Made by a program: the position numbers and the translations under genes
In this document: positions 7,905 through 17,021 of the stretch, one piece after another
How positions within the stretch are numbered: position 1 is the first letter of the stretch
How the letters are laid out: every line of letters starts with the position of its first letter
The notes under the pieces: generated by a model
Databases searched by the model: none
What the model was told of the DNA's origin: nothing
Seen by the model: only the letters and a program-made list of their open reading frames with translations
Assembly: GCA_016927495.1 (NCBI GenBank)
Contig: JAFGMP010000192.1
Span: forward strand, 1-37,455
Reading direction: 5' to 3'
From: Candidatus Latescibacterota bacterium
GTDB taxonomy: Bacteria > Latescibacterota > Latescibacteria > Latescibacterales > Latescibacteraceae
Length of the DNA stretch: 37,455 nucleotides

Positions 7905-8510
7905 TTATATTACCTCCCAGATCAGGTTGTCGCTTATTGCTCCCGATCTTAACACTTTTGGTGCTTCTGTGGTCAAATCGATTACAGTACTGGGTACACC
8001 TCGATAATATCCTTTGTCTTCAAGAACCATTTCAACGTTTGACCCGAAAACCTTTTGAGCCTCGGCATATGATGTGACAGTATTTTGATCTGTAATATTA
8101 GCACTGGTTGACACCACAGGATTTCCGAATTCATGCGAGAGTGTTGCCGCAATCGGATGAGGTGTGACTCTGAAAGCGATACCGCCTGTCGGACCGGAAA
8201 GATAATCGGGAAGAGATTTTGAAGTTCTGATAACAATTGTGAGAGGGCCGGGCCAGAATTTTTCGGCAAATTTACGGCATATAGTGTCAAGTTCCCCTGC
8301 GAAATTCACCACAGTATCTATGGTATCGGCAAGCAGGATAAACGGTTTAGGTTTCGGTCTTTGTTTTAATCGCTGCACTTTGTCACATGCCTCTCGGTTT
8401 AACGGATCACAACCAATTCCAAACACGGTTTCTGTGGGGTACACCACTATTCCGCCGTTTCTGATAATTACTGCGGCTTCTTTTATTTTTTTTAAATCTA
8501 TTACGGTCAT
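7905..8510 (-). CDS. tsaC: Threonylcarbamoyl-AMP synthase, YrdC/TsaC/Sua5 family
   Basis: A 201-residue YrdC-domain protein that makes threonylcarbamoyl-AMP from threonine, bicarbonate and ATP, the first step of the t6A37 modification of ANN-decoding tRNAs. Conserved features are GGIVVYPTETVFGIGCDP near the N-terminus, the KQRPKPKP nucleotide-contact segment and VVSTSAN. Its length fits the single-domain TsaC form; the extra C-terminal Sua5 domain is absent. ATG at 8510 overlaps the stop of purE (ATGA), so it is translationally coupled. The gene symbol follows the short form; YwlC/Sua5 naming is equally defensible. Confidence 0.92.
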   Translation of the reverse strand: MTVIDLKKIKEAAVIIRNGGIVVYPTETVFGIGCDPLNREACDKVQRLKQRPKPKPFILLADTIDTVVNFAGELDTICRKFAEKFWPGPLTIVIRTSKSLPDYLSGPTGGIAFRVTPHPIAATLSHEFGNPVVSTSANITDQNTVTSYAEAQKVFGSNVEMVLEDKGYYRGVPSTVIDLTTEAPKVLRSGAISDNLIWEVI

Positions 8511-8956
8511 TTTTTCATCTTCAGACGATAAACCGAAAGCTTTTTTCCGAGTTCTTCATCGGAAAGTGCCAAAATCTCAACCGCAAGTAAAGCAGCATTT
8601 TTTGCGTTGGAAATTCCGACGGTCGCAACAGGGATACCTTTCGGCATTTGTACTATGGAATAAAGCGCATCAACACCATTTAACGGTCCGCCACCTATTG
8701 GTACTCCGATGACCGGCAATACCGTATGTGCTGCTATAACTCCCGGCAAAGCCGCTGAAAGGCCTGCTCCGGCGATGATAACCTTGATACCCTTAGCAGA
8801 AGCTCCGGCAGCAAATTCTGCGGTTTTTTCAGGTTGCCTGTGCGCTGAAATCACTGTAGATTCATATTCTACTCCGAATTCGTCGAGAATCTCAAATGCT
8901 CCTTTCATAACGCCATCATCAGATGTACTGCCATATACAACCGCAATTTTCGACAT
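8507..8956 (-). CDS. purE: Phosphoribosylaminoimidazole carboxylase/mutase PurE
   Basis: A 149-residue PurE, close to the usual 160-170. It carries GSTSDDG at the phosphate-binding loop, VISAHRQP, and the block VIGVPIGGGPLNGVDALYS followed by IVQMPKGIPVATVGI. PurE moves carboxylate on aminoimidazole ribonucleotide to give CAIR in de novo purine synthesis. No purK is nearby, so whether it works as the N5-CAIR mutase (class I) or a direct AIR carboxylase (class II) is not settled here. It lies 65 bases after purD and overlaps the tsaC-like gene. GGGGA precedes the ATG by about 9 bases. Confidence 0.93.
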   Translation of the reverse strand: MSKIAVVYGSTSDDGVMKGAFEILDEFGVEYESTVISAHRQPEKTAEFAAGASAKGIKVIIAGAGLSAALPGVIAAHTVLPVIGVPIGGGPLNGVDALYSIVQMPKGIPVATVGISNAKNAALLAVEILALSDEELGKKLSVYRLKMKK

Positions 8957-9021
8957 TTTCTATTGTCCCCATTGTATCAATGTTTTATGCTACAAAGCAT
9001 ATTTGAATTGAATGTGTATTA

Positions 9022-10296
9022 TTATAAATGTTTCAGGGCTTTACTCCCTATATCATTACGATTAAATGCATCTTTAAAGGTAATTTTTTCAACTGCGGCA
9101 TATGCACGTGTCATGGCTGTCGTGAAATCGCTACCCCAACCGGTCACACCAAAAACACGTCCGCCGGAAGTTTTTATAACATCCCCATCAGAAATTGTTC
9201 CAGCGTGAAAGGCTTTTACATTTTTCATCGCTGCTACATCTTCAAGACCGCTGACCGGTAAACCTTTTTTATATGAACCGGGATAACCACCGGATGCAAT
9301 GACAACACACATGGCATATCCTTCCGTTACATCAAAATCTATGCGGGAAATGTCACCCCGAGCGCATGCAGTCAGAATTTCTGCAAGATCGCCATCAAGA
9401 AGCGGAAGAACTGCCTGTGTTTCAGGATCACCGAAACGGCAATTGTATTCAACTACCTTCGGGCCGTTATTAGTAATCATTATTCCGGCATACAACAGTC
9501 CTTTATATGCGGCACCTTCACTGGCCATTCCTTCCAGTGTCGGTTGAAGGATAGCGTTTTCCACTTTATCCAGTATATTCTTAGTAATCACCGGTGCCGG
9601 AGCATACGCTCCCATTCCACCTGTATTTGGCCCTTTATCGCAGTCATAGGCGCGTTTATGATCCTGGGATGATACCAGCAGTTTATAGGTTTTGCCATCG
9701 CACAAAGCAAAAATGGAAGCTTCCTCTCCACGCATGTGTTCTTCAATAACCACTTCATGCCCGGACTCACCGAATTGACTGTCAATCATTAAACTTTTCA
9801 GAATCTTTTGCGCTTCATCCGGATTCGGAGCATATATTGCACCTTTACCCGCAGCGAGTCCACTCGCTTTTATCCACATATCCGTACCGAGCGACCGTGC
9901 ATATGCGACCGCATTTTCAAAATTCGTAAAATTTTCAAACTCAGCGGTCGGCACTCCGTATTTACGCATAATTTGTTTTGAAAAAGCCTTCGACCCCTCT
10001 ATTTGTGCTGCTTTATAGGAAGGCCCAAACACATCTATACCGGCTTCCTCAAGTATATCGGTAATACCCAGGCAAAGCGGTATTTCCGGTCCCACAACTG
10101 CCATATTTATCGATTCAGCCATCGCAAATTTTGCCATTCCCGTAACATCATCGGCTTTGATGTCGATACACTCGGCATGTTCAGAAATCCCGGGATTACC
10201 CGGAGCTGCATATAATTCATGTGCAGGTTTACTCTGTGCGAGTTTCCACACAAGAGCATGCTCACGGCCTCCGCTGCCGACAACGAGAATTTTCAT
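9022..10296 (-). CDS. purD: Phosphoribosylamine-glycine ligase PurD
   Basis: A 424-residue GAR synthetase, the normal length for the family. It opens with MKILVVGSGGREHALVWKL, has the ATP-grasp segments WIKASGLAAGKGA and DHKRAYDCDKGPNTGGMGAY, and the metal-site stretch EYNCRFGDPETQ. It ligates glycine to phosphoribosylamine in the second committed step of purine synthesis. I start it at the ATG at 10296 because AAGGAG stands 5 bases upstream. An ATG five codons earlier overlaps the era stop as ATGA but has no matching ribosome binding site and would add residues not usual in PurD. It shares an operon with era upstream and purE downstream. Confidence 0.95.
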   Translation of the reverse strand: MKILVVGSGGREHALVWKLAQSKPAHELYAAPGNPGISEHAECIDIKADDVTGMAKFAMAESINMAVVGPEIPLCLGITDILEEAGIDVFGPSYKAAQIEGSKAFSKQIMRKYGVPTAEFENFTNFENAVAYARSLGTDMWIKASGLAAGKGAIYAPNPDEAQKILKSLMIDSQFGESGHEVVIEEHMRGEEASIFALCDGKTYKLLVSSQDHKRAYDCDKGPNTGGMGAYAPAPVITKNILDKVENAILQPTLEGMASEGAAYKGLLYAGIMITNNGPKVVEYNCRFGDPETQAVLPLLDGDLAEILTACARGDISRIDFDVTEGYAMCVVIASGGYPGSYKKGLPVSGLEDVAAMKNVKAFHAGTISDGDVIKTSGGRVFGVTGWGSDFTTAMTRAYAAVEKITFKDAFNRNDIGSKALKHL

Positions 10297-10307
10297 CGTA
10301 ACTCCTT

Positions 10308-11225
10308 TCATTTTCCTTTGATCAACCCAAGTTCTCTCAAATGAACATCCTTGTTTCGCCAGTCGTTTCTCACTTTTACATGGAGATCAAGGTATACGTT
10401 TCTTTCAAGGAATTCTTCAATCGCTTCACGGGCCATAATTCCGATTTTTTTTATCATTGAACCGTCTTTCCCGATAATGATGGGTTTTTGTGATTTTTTT
10501 TCAACCAAAATCGTCGCATGAATGACAACCAATGATGTTTTTTCCTCAAAATTGTCAATCATTACCGCGCTGGAATACGGTATCTCTCTGTTTGTAGAAA
10601 GAAAAACGGTTTCCCGTATCAGTTCGGACACAAAAAATCGTTCAGGTTCAAACGAGATTATATCTTCGGGATATAAACTCGGACCTTCCGGTAATTTCGA
10701 AATGATAACCGACAATAGTTCTTCGGTACCATCGCCATCAAGGGCAGATATGGGAATAATTTCAGCATCGGGAAACATTTCGGTTATTAATTGGATCAGT
10801 TCGAGAATTTTCTGTTTTTTTATTTTGTCGATTTTGTTGATAACAACAATAACATTTCCATGTTTCAATCTACGGGCAAATTCCGTTATGTCGGGATGTA
10901 AAGAATTTTTAATTTCAGCAGCGTCAATCATTGCAAGTATAATATCGGAATCATCGACTGCTTTTGAAATAAATGATGTCATAACTTCCTGCATCCTGTA
11001 ACGCGGCCTGAGAATACCCGGTGTATCGATAAATATGATCTGGTAATCATCTGCACTTAAAATACAGGTAACATTTTCACGGGTTGTTTGTGGTTTCGGA
11101 GTAACTATCGAAACCTTTCGTTTTAAATAATGGTTCATCAAAGTCGATTTACCTGCGTTTGGCAAACCGACAACAGCCACATACCCGCACACATGTTTTT
11201 TATTCTTTATTGACAGGTTTTTCAT
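10308..11225 (-). CDS. era: Ribosome-assembly GTPase Era
   Basis: A 305-residue Era with the GTPase motifs in order: G1 GLPNAGKST (residues 20-28), switch region around TPKPQTTRE, G3 DTPGIL, G4 NKID and G5 SAL. These are followed by the C-terminal KH domain with IIGKDGSMIKKIG and the terminal ELGL. Era binds 16S rRNA near its 3' end and aids 30S maturation at the membrane. It is the first gene after a terminator at about 11.3 kb and so probably leads the transcript era-purD-purE-tsaC and onward. No strong ribosome binding site precedes the ATG. Confidence 0.95.
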   Translation of the reverse strand: MKNLSIKNKKHVCGYVAVVGLPNAGKSTLMNHYLKRKVSIVTPKPQTTRENVTCILSADDYQIIFIDTPGILRPRYRMQEVMTSFISKAVDDSDIILAMIDAAEIKNSLHPDITEFARRLKHGNVIVVINKIDKIKKQKILELIQLITEMFPDAEIIPISALDGDGTEELLSVIISKLPEGPSLYPEDIISFEPERFFVSELIRETVFLSTNREIPYSSAVMIDNFEEKTSLVVIHATILVEKKSQKPIIIGKDGSMIKKIGIMAREAIEEFLERNVYLDLHVKVRNDWRNKDVHLRELGLIKGK

Positions 11226-11302
11226 GTTGTTTTTTTCATTAGTTAAGCCACGTTTAAGTTGATTGGATAAAACCTGTTAAATATTCAATATTCCTGATAT
11301 AT

Positions 11303-11331
11303 AAAAAAAGAACAGGCATCACTGTCTGTTC
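11303..11331 (-). terminator. Rho-independent terminator after the porV-like gene
   Basis: Read on the minus strand, GAACAG (11331-11326) pairs with CTGTTC (11315-11310) across a 10-base loop, and is followed at once by seven T residues (11309-11303). It lies about 100 bases beyond the stop of the porV-like gene and upstream of era, so it should end the hpf-to-porV transcript. Confidence 0.7.
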
Positions 11332-11427
11332 AATTATATTTTTTCAATATGTTTTCGAATTCTTCCATAACTAATTATAAGAAACTTTTTGTGATAATAC
11401 AACTATATTTCACATAACAAATATTGT

Positions 11428-12402
11428 TCAGAATCGAATTGTAAGTGAAACACGGTGAGTGCTGTCTAATTCCTCATGGGAAAGAAATGCGTAATCAAGA
11501 CCGGAAGATGAAATTAACGGAAGTCTTTTCAATCCCATGCCGAATGTTCCGCTTCCCTGCGCCGAACCGGCTCTGAATGCAATATGATCATTAAGATAAT
11601 ATTCTGCGCCGATATTCATCGTTTTAATTCCCTTTACTTCGGGGGAATCGCCGAAATATAATATCGATGCGGTAAAAACATATGTTCCTCCGAAAATCGG
11701 AAGTCTGTCCATGTACATTGCCCCTGCATCCATAGTCATGGCTATGCGGTCATTGGCCTTTCCGTCCCAGGCAATGGTAGTACCGGTTACATCACGAAAG
11801 TTCAAACCGAGAATCCATTTTTCAGTGGCTTCATATCTCAATCCGAGATCGATACCGTAACCAAAAGCAGTATCCGAACCAATTGATCGCCGTATCACTT
11901 TTACCGATGCGCCCATATCAAACTTATCGGTAACATGTTGCGCTCCCGAAAGATACAGCGCATAGTCCGAAGCATCTTCCCGTGATGCAACCTCAACCTG
12001 GTTTGAGTCACTTACCGCTTTTGTAGGATCCCATAATCTTGTGTAGGGAATATCTCCGACTCCGAGTTGAAGAAGTGTTATGCCGATAAAGCGTTTTTCT
12101 GAAATCGGAGCACCGAAAGACACCGAGTTATAGTTTTCCAATCCTCCGAATTGTTCGGAGTGCATTAGGTTTATTTCTTTGACAGTCAATTGCGCGAGTG
12201 ACGCGGGATTATAATACGATGCTGTAGCATCTCCGACTGATGCTACCGAAGCACTTCCCATTCCAAGCAATCTTGCGCCGGATCCGAGTGTTAAAAAGTC
12301 TCCGGCGAAATTTTTTGTGCATAAAGCGGGGTTCACATGAATAATTCCTAAAGCAAAAATAAATGCACATGCACAAATATATTTTTTCTTGCTTTTTACC
12401 AT
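11428..12402 (-). CDS. PorV/PorQ-like (UPF0164) outer-membrane protein
   Basis: A 324-residue secreted protein with an N-terminal signal peptide (basic MVKSKKK, then a hydrophobic core to about residue 28) and a beta-strand-rich barrel of the FadL-like PorV/UPF0164 type. The opening of the mature part is diagnostic: DFLTLGSGARLLGMGSASVA, then SYYNPASLA. The chain ends in VSLTIRF, with the C-terminal Phe typical of outer-membrane barrels. In Bacteroidetes, PorV is a type IX secretion component, but this family is spread widely in FCB bacteria that lack that system, so a T9SS role is not claimed. It is the last gene of its operon, 3 bases after the glycerate kinase gene, with GGGAGA about 9 bases before the ATG. 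Confidence 0.82.
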   Translation of the reverse strand: MVKSKKKYICACAFIFALGIIHVNPALCTKNFAGDFLTLGSGARLLGMGSASVASVGDATASYYNPASLAQLTVKEINLMHSEQFGGLENYNSVSFGAPISEKRFIGITLLQLGVGDIPYTRLWDPTKAVSDSNQVEVASREDASDYALYLSGAQHVTDKFDMGASVKVIRRSIGSDTAFGYGIDLGLRYEATEKWILGLNFRDVTGTTIAWDGKANDRIAMTMDAGAMYMDRLPIFGGTYVFTASILYFGDSPEVKGIKTMNIGAEYYLNDHIAFRAGSAQGSGTFGMGLKRLPLISSSGLDYAFLSHEELDSTHRVSLTIRF

Positions 12403-12405
12403 AGT

Positions 12406-13731
12406 TTACGGTCTCCCAACGAGAAGAATTTGTATATCCATCACATTCGTCCCTGTAGGGCCTGTTTTAATCAGGCCATCAACAGCCTCAAGGTAATGGT
12501 ATGAATCATTGTTATCAAGAAATCTGTAGCAATCAAATCCTTTTTCTTCTCCTTGTAAAACCGTGTTACCGTCAACTATTCCTCCTGCAGCATCGGTAGG
12601 TCCGTCAGTACCGTCCGTTCCTGCGCTCAGAAACATGAAATTTTCTATCCCTCTGAGACGTTGGGCTACTTTTAGCGACATTTCCTGGTTTCGCCCACCT
12701 TTTCCTTTGCCGCGTATCGTTACGGTTGTTTCACCGCCACAGATAACACACGCCGGTTTCTTTATTGGATTGCCGGTTTCCATAATCTCTAACGCTACGG
12801 ACGAAAGAACGGTTCCAACATCGGATGCTTCGCCTTCAATCATGGTTGATAGGACCAATGTATTATATCCCAATTTTCCGGCATATGATCGGGCTGCTTC
12901 CACCGACATACGGTTGTTTCCGATGAGCGAGTTTACTGCTGATAATACAACAGTATCTCCTTCTTTTAATGTATCGGGAATTTTCCCCTGTGATCCATCG
13001 ATAAATCGACTTTTGACGTTTTCGGGAAGCGAATCCATAATATTATATCTCTCGCAAATATCGAGGCAATCCTGAAATGTACTTGAATCGCTTACTCCGG
13101 GTCCTGAAGCAATAACATCGAGTTTATCACCGATTACATCGGATAAAATCAGCATATGAAGCCTTGCGGGATATGCAAGACGTGCCATTCCACCGCCTTT
13201 CAACGTAGAAAGATGTTTGCGGATGGCATTAAGTTCGTTTATCGCAGCTCCCGACTTTAAGAGCAGGCTGGTTATATCCTGTTTTTCCTTGAGTGTGATA
13301 CCGTCAACCGGAGCGGGCATTAAAGCTGATCCCCCTCCCGAAAGAAGACCGATAACCAATGTGTGATCGTCTGCTTCCGTCAGAATTTCACGAATGTGTC
13401 GGGCACCGGTTAATCCTCGTTCGTCAGGGACAGGATGCCCACACTCATGAACATGAATGTATTGAACCGGAACAGCGTGATCATCCTTAGTGTTTATCCA
13501 GCCACCGTTAATACGGTCACCGAGAACATCCTCAAGCGCTTGCGCCATACGGGCCGATGCTTTCCCGGCGCCGACAACCATCACTTTCGGGTATTCAACA
13601 GACGGATAAGTAATGCCATCAATAACAATGCTGCCGTGTTCAATTCGGACATATTTTTTTATACAGTGGTATGGATCTGCTGCTTTTAAAGCAACACTTA
13701 AAATATCGAGAGCTGTCTTTTTCACATCCAT
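12406..13731 (-). CDS. Glycerate 2-kinase, DUF4147/MOFRL family
   Basis: A 441-residue class II glycerate kinase. The N-terminal DUF4147 domain shows VMVVGAGKASARMAQALE and LLSGGGSALMPAP, with Lys209-type LKGGGMARL further on. The C-terminal MOFRL domain shows GGETTVTIRGKGKGGRNQE and FLSAGTDGTDGPTDAAGGIV. The enzyme phosphorylates D-glycerate to 2-phosphoglycerate, feeding lower glycolysis from glycerate, hydroxypyruvate or tartronate metabolism. No other glycerate-pathway gene is in the window. It sits 46 bases after purB and directly before the porV-like gene. Length and motifs are complete; no clear ribosome binding site is visible before the ATG. Confidence 0.92.
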   Translation of the reverse strand: MDVKKTALDILSVALKAADPYHCIKKYVRIEHGSIVIDGITYPSVEYPKVMVVGAGKASARMAQALEDVLGDRINGGWINTKDDHAVPVQYIHVHECGHPVPDERGLTGARHIREILTEADDHTLVIGLLSGGGSALMPAPVDGITLKEKQDITSLLLKSGAAINELNAIRKHLSTLKGGGMARLAYPARLHMLILSDVIGDKLDVIASGPGVSDSSTFQDCLDICERYNIMDSLPENVKSRFIDGSQGKIPDTLKEGDTVVLSAVNSLIGNNRMSVEAARSYAGKLGYNTLVLSTMIEGEASDVGTVLSSVALEIMETGNPIKKPACVICGGETTVTIRGKGKGGRNQEMSLKVAQRLRGIENFMFLSAGTDGTDGPTDAAGGIVDGNTVLQGEEKGFDCYRFLDNNDSYHYLEAVDGLIKTGPTGTNVMDIQILLVGRP

Positions 13732-13777
13732 TAAGCTGTTTTCTATGTAATGTTAATCTCGAAATTATCGCATCAAT

Positions 13778-15220
13778 TTAAACTTTTAGCTCAACCGAAA
13801 TAGCTGAGCAGGCTGTCTCTTTTTCAAGTAACGGATTGACTTCATTCTTTATAAAGTCATCGACCTGTTCCGGCGCTCTCCCGATATATAATTTCGGATC
13901 AATGAGATTTGACAGTACGGTCTTATCCAAATCAAAAACCCTGGATTCACTGATCATATTTAATAACTGATTTGTATCACCTTCCTCTTTTACACGACGC
14001 CCGGCTTCCTGTGCAAGCTTTCTGATTTCTTCGTGAAGCTGTTGGCGGTCACCACCCTTTTTGACCGCTTCCATTAAAATATTTTCAGAAGCGATAAATG
14101 GCAGTTCCTCCTGTATTCTTTTTGAAATCACAGCAGGATATACCACAAGGCCAGAAGTAACATTTATTGCTATCCGTAATACTGCGTCCGTTCCGAGAAA
14201 CATTTGCGGAATCGACAGCCTTTTATTTGCCGAATCGTCAAGAGTCCTTTCAAACCATTGCGTCGCAACAGTAATTGCAGGGCTCGATTCGAGAGATATA
14301 ACAAACCGTGCAAGTGAGGCAATACGTTCTGAACGCATGGGATTCCTTTTATATGGCATAGCCGATGAACCAACCTGCGTCGATTCGAACGGCTCTTCGA
14401 TTTCTTTCAGATGCGCCAATAAACGTATATCATTCGACATTTTTGTTAAAGACTGGCAAACACCCGATAAAAACGCTGCGACACGGGCATCGATTTTCCG
14501 CGTATAGGTCTGTCCGGTTATTCTGAAAGCGTTTGAGAAACCAAACGCCTCACTTACCATTCTGTCGAGTTTTTTGACTTTTTCATGATCACCGTCAAAA
14601 AGGCTCAAAAAGGATGCCTGTGTACCGGTTGTGCCTTTCACACCGCGAAAGCGAAACGTTGAAAGCAAATGCACAAGATCATAGTAATCAATTATTAAGT
14701 CCTGAAGCCACAGACAGGCGCGTTTGCCAACTGTAGTAAGCTGAGCAGGTTGGAAATGGGTAAAACCGAGAGTCGGCATCTCACGATATTTCAGGGCAAA
14801 ATCTTTTATATTACGAATAGCACTGACAAGTTCGGCCCGTATTATCTCAAGAGCATCCCTCATCTGAATAAGATCGGTATTGTCCCCCACATATGCTGAT
14901 GTGGCGCCGAGGTGGATTATGGGTTTTGCCGCAGGACATTGCTCGCTCAGGGCAAGAATATGAGCCATGACATCATGTCGGGTTTTTTTCTCATATTGGT
15001 CAGCCACTTCAATGTTCAAATCATCGATGTGTGATTCGATTTCCGCAATCTGTTGATCGGTTACCGGCAGCCCACAGATTTTTTGAGCTTTGGCAAGTTC
15101 CAGCCATAGTTTTCGCCAGGTGGAAAACTTTTTTTTGTCGGAAAAGACATATTTCATCTCGGAAGAGGCATATCTTGATATAAGAGGATTTGTATACACA
15201 TCATACGAATTCGATGTCAT
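13778..15220 (-). CDS. purB: Adenylosuccinate lyase PurB
   Basis: A 480-residue fumarase/aspartase-superfamily lyase acting twice in purine synthesis: SAICAR to AICAR, and adenylosuccinate to AMP. The superfamily signature is present as GSSAMPYKRNPMRSE, and conserved region 1 includes TRHDVMAHI and HLGATSAYVGDNTD. FTHFQPAQLTTVGKR marks the longer, eukaryote-like ADSL subgroup rather than the about 430-residue B. subtilis type. The start is the ATG at 15220, which overlaps the MCE-protein stop as TGATG with AAGG upstream; an in-frame TTG one codon earlier is an alternative. It is remote from purE and purD, which lie in the next operon. Confidence 0.95.
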   Translation of the reverse strand: MTSNSYDVYTNPLISRYASSEMKYVFSDKKKFSTWRKLWLELAKAQKICGLPVTDQQIAEIESHIDDLNIEVADQYEKKTRHDVMAHILALSEQCPAAKPIIHLGATSAYVGDNTDLIQMRDALEIIRAELVSAIRNIKDFALKYREMPTLGFTHFQPAQLTTVGKRACLWLQDLIIDYYDLVHLLSTFRFRGVKGTTGTQASFLSLFDGDHEKVKKLDRMVSEAFGFSNAFRITGQTYTRKIDARVAAFLSGVCQSLTKMSNDIRLLAHLKEIEEPFESTQVGSSAMPYKRNPMRSERIASLARFVISLESSPAITVATQWFERTLDDSANKRLSIPQMFLGTDAVLRIAINVTSGLVVYPAVISKRIQEELPFIASENILMEAVKKGGDRQQLHEEIRKLAQEAGRRVKEEGDTNQLLNMISESRVFDLDKTVLSNLIDPKLYIGRAPEQVDDFIKNEVNPLLEKETACSAISVELKV

Positions 15221-16137
15221 CAAAATAACCTTATCTTAAAGTTCATATCTTTTGTATATTTCCCGGGATTTTTTTTGAAATCTGTTACAAAGGAGTCAAG
15301 GTTGGCATTGGTGTTTCTTAATTCTTCGTAGAGTTCGTCAGATTTGACAAGACGTGCAAATGTACCTTCACCAGACTCCATATACGTTGTAACCGTGTCA
15401 ATCAGAGAAGAAATAGACTTCATATCATCAAGTGCAAGTGAAATTTTATCGGTGGTTTTTTGAAAACCATCTATTGCATCGATAAGTTTTGAATCACTTT
15501 CCGCAATGAAGTTTTTCACGTCCTGCGATGCAGTGTTGAAATTATTTATTGACTCGCGAAGCGGATCTCGGTTTTCACGAGCAATTTGCTCATATTCTTT
15601 CAGCGCCAATTGAATCTTTTCAAATGTCAGCTCAAATGAATCCGATAGTTTTGAAATATCCAGATTTTTATCAAGTTTATCGCCGATACTGTTTAATTTT
15701 GTAAGTACAGCACCGGCTTTATCGATAAGAGCATTCATACCCGAAGCATCGGTACCATAATAGATTTTTTCAGGATCGATCATTACAGTGGATGTACCGG
15801 GGATAATGACAAGAGCTTTATCACCCATCAGCCCGACGTCTTCAATTATAAATGTGCAATCCTCCGGCAGATCGATTGATTTTGTAATGTAGAGTGTTAT
15901 GGCAGCTTTATTATCTTTCGTCAGGGAAACTCCGCTTATTTCACCGACTTTAATACCGGAAAGTGTAATAGGATCTCCTTGGGCAATTCTCTCACCGTTA
16001 TTAAATACGACGGTAAATCGAATTTTATTTGTTGCGGGATTGAATTCTTTAACCCAAAGAACACCACTTATAAGTACAGCCAAAGCTATGATAGTTGTTA
16101 TTCCGACTTTTACCTTGGTGTAAAAAGAATATTTCAT
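15220..16137 (-). CDS. MlaD/MCE-family phospholipid transport protein
   Basis: A 305-residue protein with one N-terminal transmembrane helix (about residues 10-30), a single MCE domain (about 35-115) and a long helical C-terminal part. The MCE core reads FNNGERIAQGDPITLSGIKV followed by GEISGV, then GLMGDKALVIIPG. Such proteins sit in the inner membrane, form hexameric rings in the periplasm and move phospholipids between membranes, normally with an MlaE permease and an MlaF ATPase. Neither partner is encoded in this window, so it must use partners from elsewhere or act differently. It lies 10 bases after the EIIB gene and is coupled to purB by TGATG. Confidence 0.87.
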   Translation of the reverse strand: MKYSFYTKVKVGITTIIALAVLISGVLWVKEFNPATNKIRFTVVFNNGERIAQGDPITLSGIKVGEISGVSLTKDNKAAITLYITKSIDLPEDCTFIIEDVGLMGDKALVIIPGTSTVMIDPEKIYYGTDASGMNALIDKAGAVLTKLNSIGDKLDKNLDISKLSDSFELTFEKIQLALKEYEQIARENRDPLRESINNFNTASQDVKNFIAESDSKLIDAIDGFQKTTDKISLALDDMKSISSLIDTVTTYMESGEGTFARLVKSDELYEELRNTNANLDSFVTDFKKNPGKYTKDMNFKIRLF

Positions 16138-16147
16138 TGGTTTACCG

Positions 16148-16627
16148 TTATTTGTTTAAAAGAGTTAGTACGTCTACATCATTGTGACCCGGCAAATCTC
16201 TGAAGTCGAGTTTCACACCCAAGTCGCGCAATGCTTGCAGATAAAACGTATCGTCATCATCGACATATATGTAATCGAGAACTTCACGTTTGTCCTTGGA
16301 TGAATGCATTCCTCCGACATTAAGTTCGGAAATATGAGCGCCATTTTTGATAACTTCGAAAGCATCCTTTGGTGACTCAAAAAGTACATACGAAGGTACC
16401 TGATCAGAATCGAGTTTATTTATCGCTTCAACAGCTTCATCAAGCTTTACGATCTTTCCCCCGATGTATGAAGGTAGTGCGGCTAAGCAGAGTTCACATT
16501 CCCAGTCAGACAATGATACGGTATCTGATACTACTAAAATTGATTTTGGCGCAATGACTTTGCCCCAACCTTCAGTGACCTGCCCATGAATTAATCGGTC
16601 ATCTATCCTTGCAAGAATTATCGACAC
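16148..16627 (-). CDS. PTS EIIB, mannose/sorbose family
   Basis: A 159-residue EIIB of the mannose/fructose/sorbose PTS family. The active-site loop RIDDRLIHGQVTEGW places the phosphorylated His at residue 14, and the rest matches family length. It would accept phosphate from the EIIA encoded just upstream and normally pass it to sugar entering through EIIC/EIID, but no membrane components are near. Translation starts at GTG (16627) with GGA 8 bases upstream. It lies 22 bases after EIIA. A regulatory role, or use of distant EIIC/EIID genes, are both open. Confidence 0.92.
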   Translation of the reverse strand: MSIILARIDDRLIHGQVTEGWGKVIAPKSILVVSDTVSLSDWECELCLAALPSYIGGKIVKLDEAVEAINKLDSDQVPSYVLFESPKDAFEVIKNGAHISELNVGGMHSSKDKREVLDYIYVDDDDTFYLQALRDLGVKLDFRDLPGHNDVDVLTLLNK

Positions 16628-16649
16628 AGTCTATTTCCAATTTAGTATG

Positions 16650-17021
16650 CTATTCGCTTGTGATCGCACGTTTGCCGTCAATTTCCATTATTGCAGGTAA
16701 CTCATCAATCGGAATCGTATTACGTTTCTGAATAAATGATAACAGCATCGGTAAATTTATTCCGGTAACAATATGGCTGTTGGGAACTCTTGCCATTTTT
16801 GCGGCTCTCCAGCAGGAACCTCCATACATGTCTACAAACAACATTACACCATCGCTGCTATTTTTTTGGGATTTTGACTTTATTATTTCAGCCAGTTCAT
16901 TCGTCGAAAGGCCCTTGTTTGATATATACTCGATAAACTCTACCATCCCGGAAATCGAATGAAGCGCATCTATCAAGGCATTGCCTATGTCGACGTGTCC
17001 GATTATAATACCCTGTATCAT
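16650..17021 (-). CDS. PTS EIIA, mannose family
   Basis: A 123-residue EIIA-Man-like domain. GIIIGHVDIGNAL puts the phosphoryl-accepting His at residue 9, as in ManX. VDMYGGSCWRAAKMA matches the family's conserved 'DLFGGSP..A' loop. It is a free-standing IIA rather than a IIA-IIB fusion. The ATG overlaps the hprK stop as ATGA, so HPr kinase and EIIA are translationally coupled. In many bacteria such IIA proteins beside hprK serve regulation rather than transport. HPr and enzyme I are not in the window. Confidence 0.92.
   Translation of the reverse strand: MIQGIIIGHVDIGNALIDALHSISGMVEFIEYISNKGLSTNELAEIIKSKSQKNSSDGVMLFVDMYGGSCWRAAKMARVPNSHIVTGINLPMLLSFIQKRNTIPIDELPAIMEIDGKRAITSE

Noticed and set aside
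10522..11001. Plus-strand open frame of 159 codons inside era
   Set aside because: Antisense to the GTPase; no start signal and Ser/Ile-rich translation.
12563..13075. Plus-strand open frame of 170 codons inside the glycerate kinase gene
   Set aside because: Antisense shadow; Pro/Ser/Thr-rich translation typical of the complement of a real gene.
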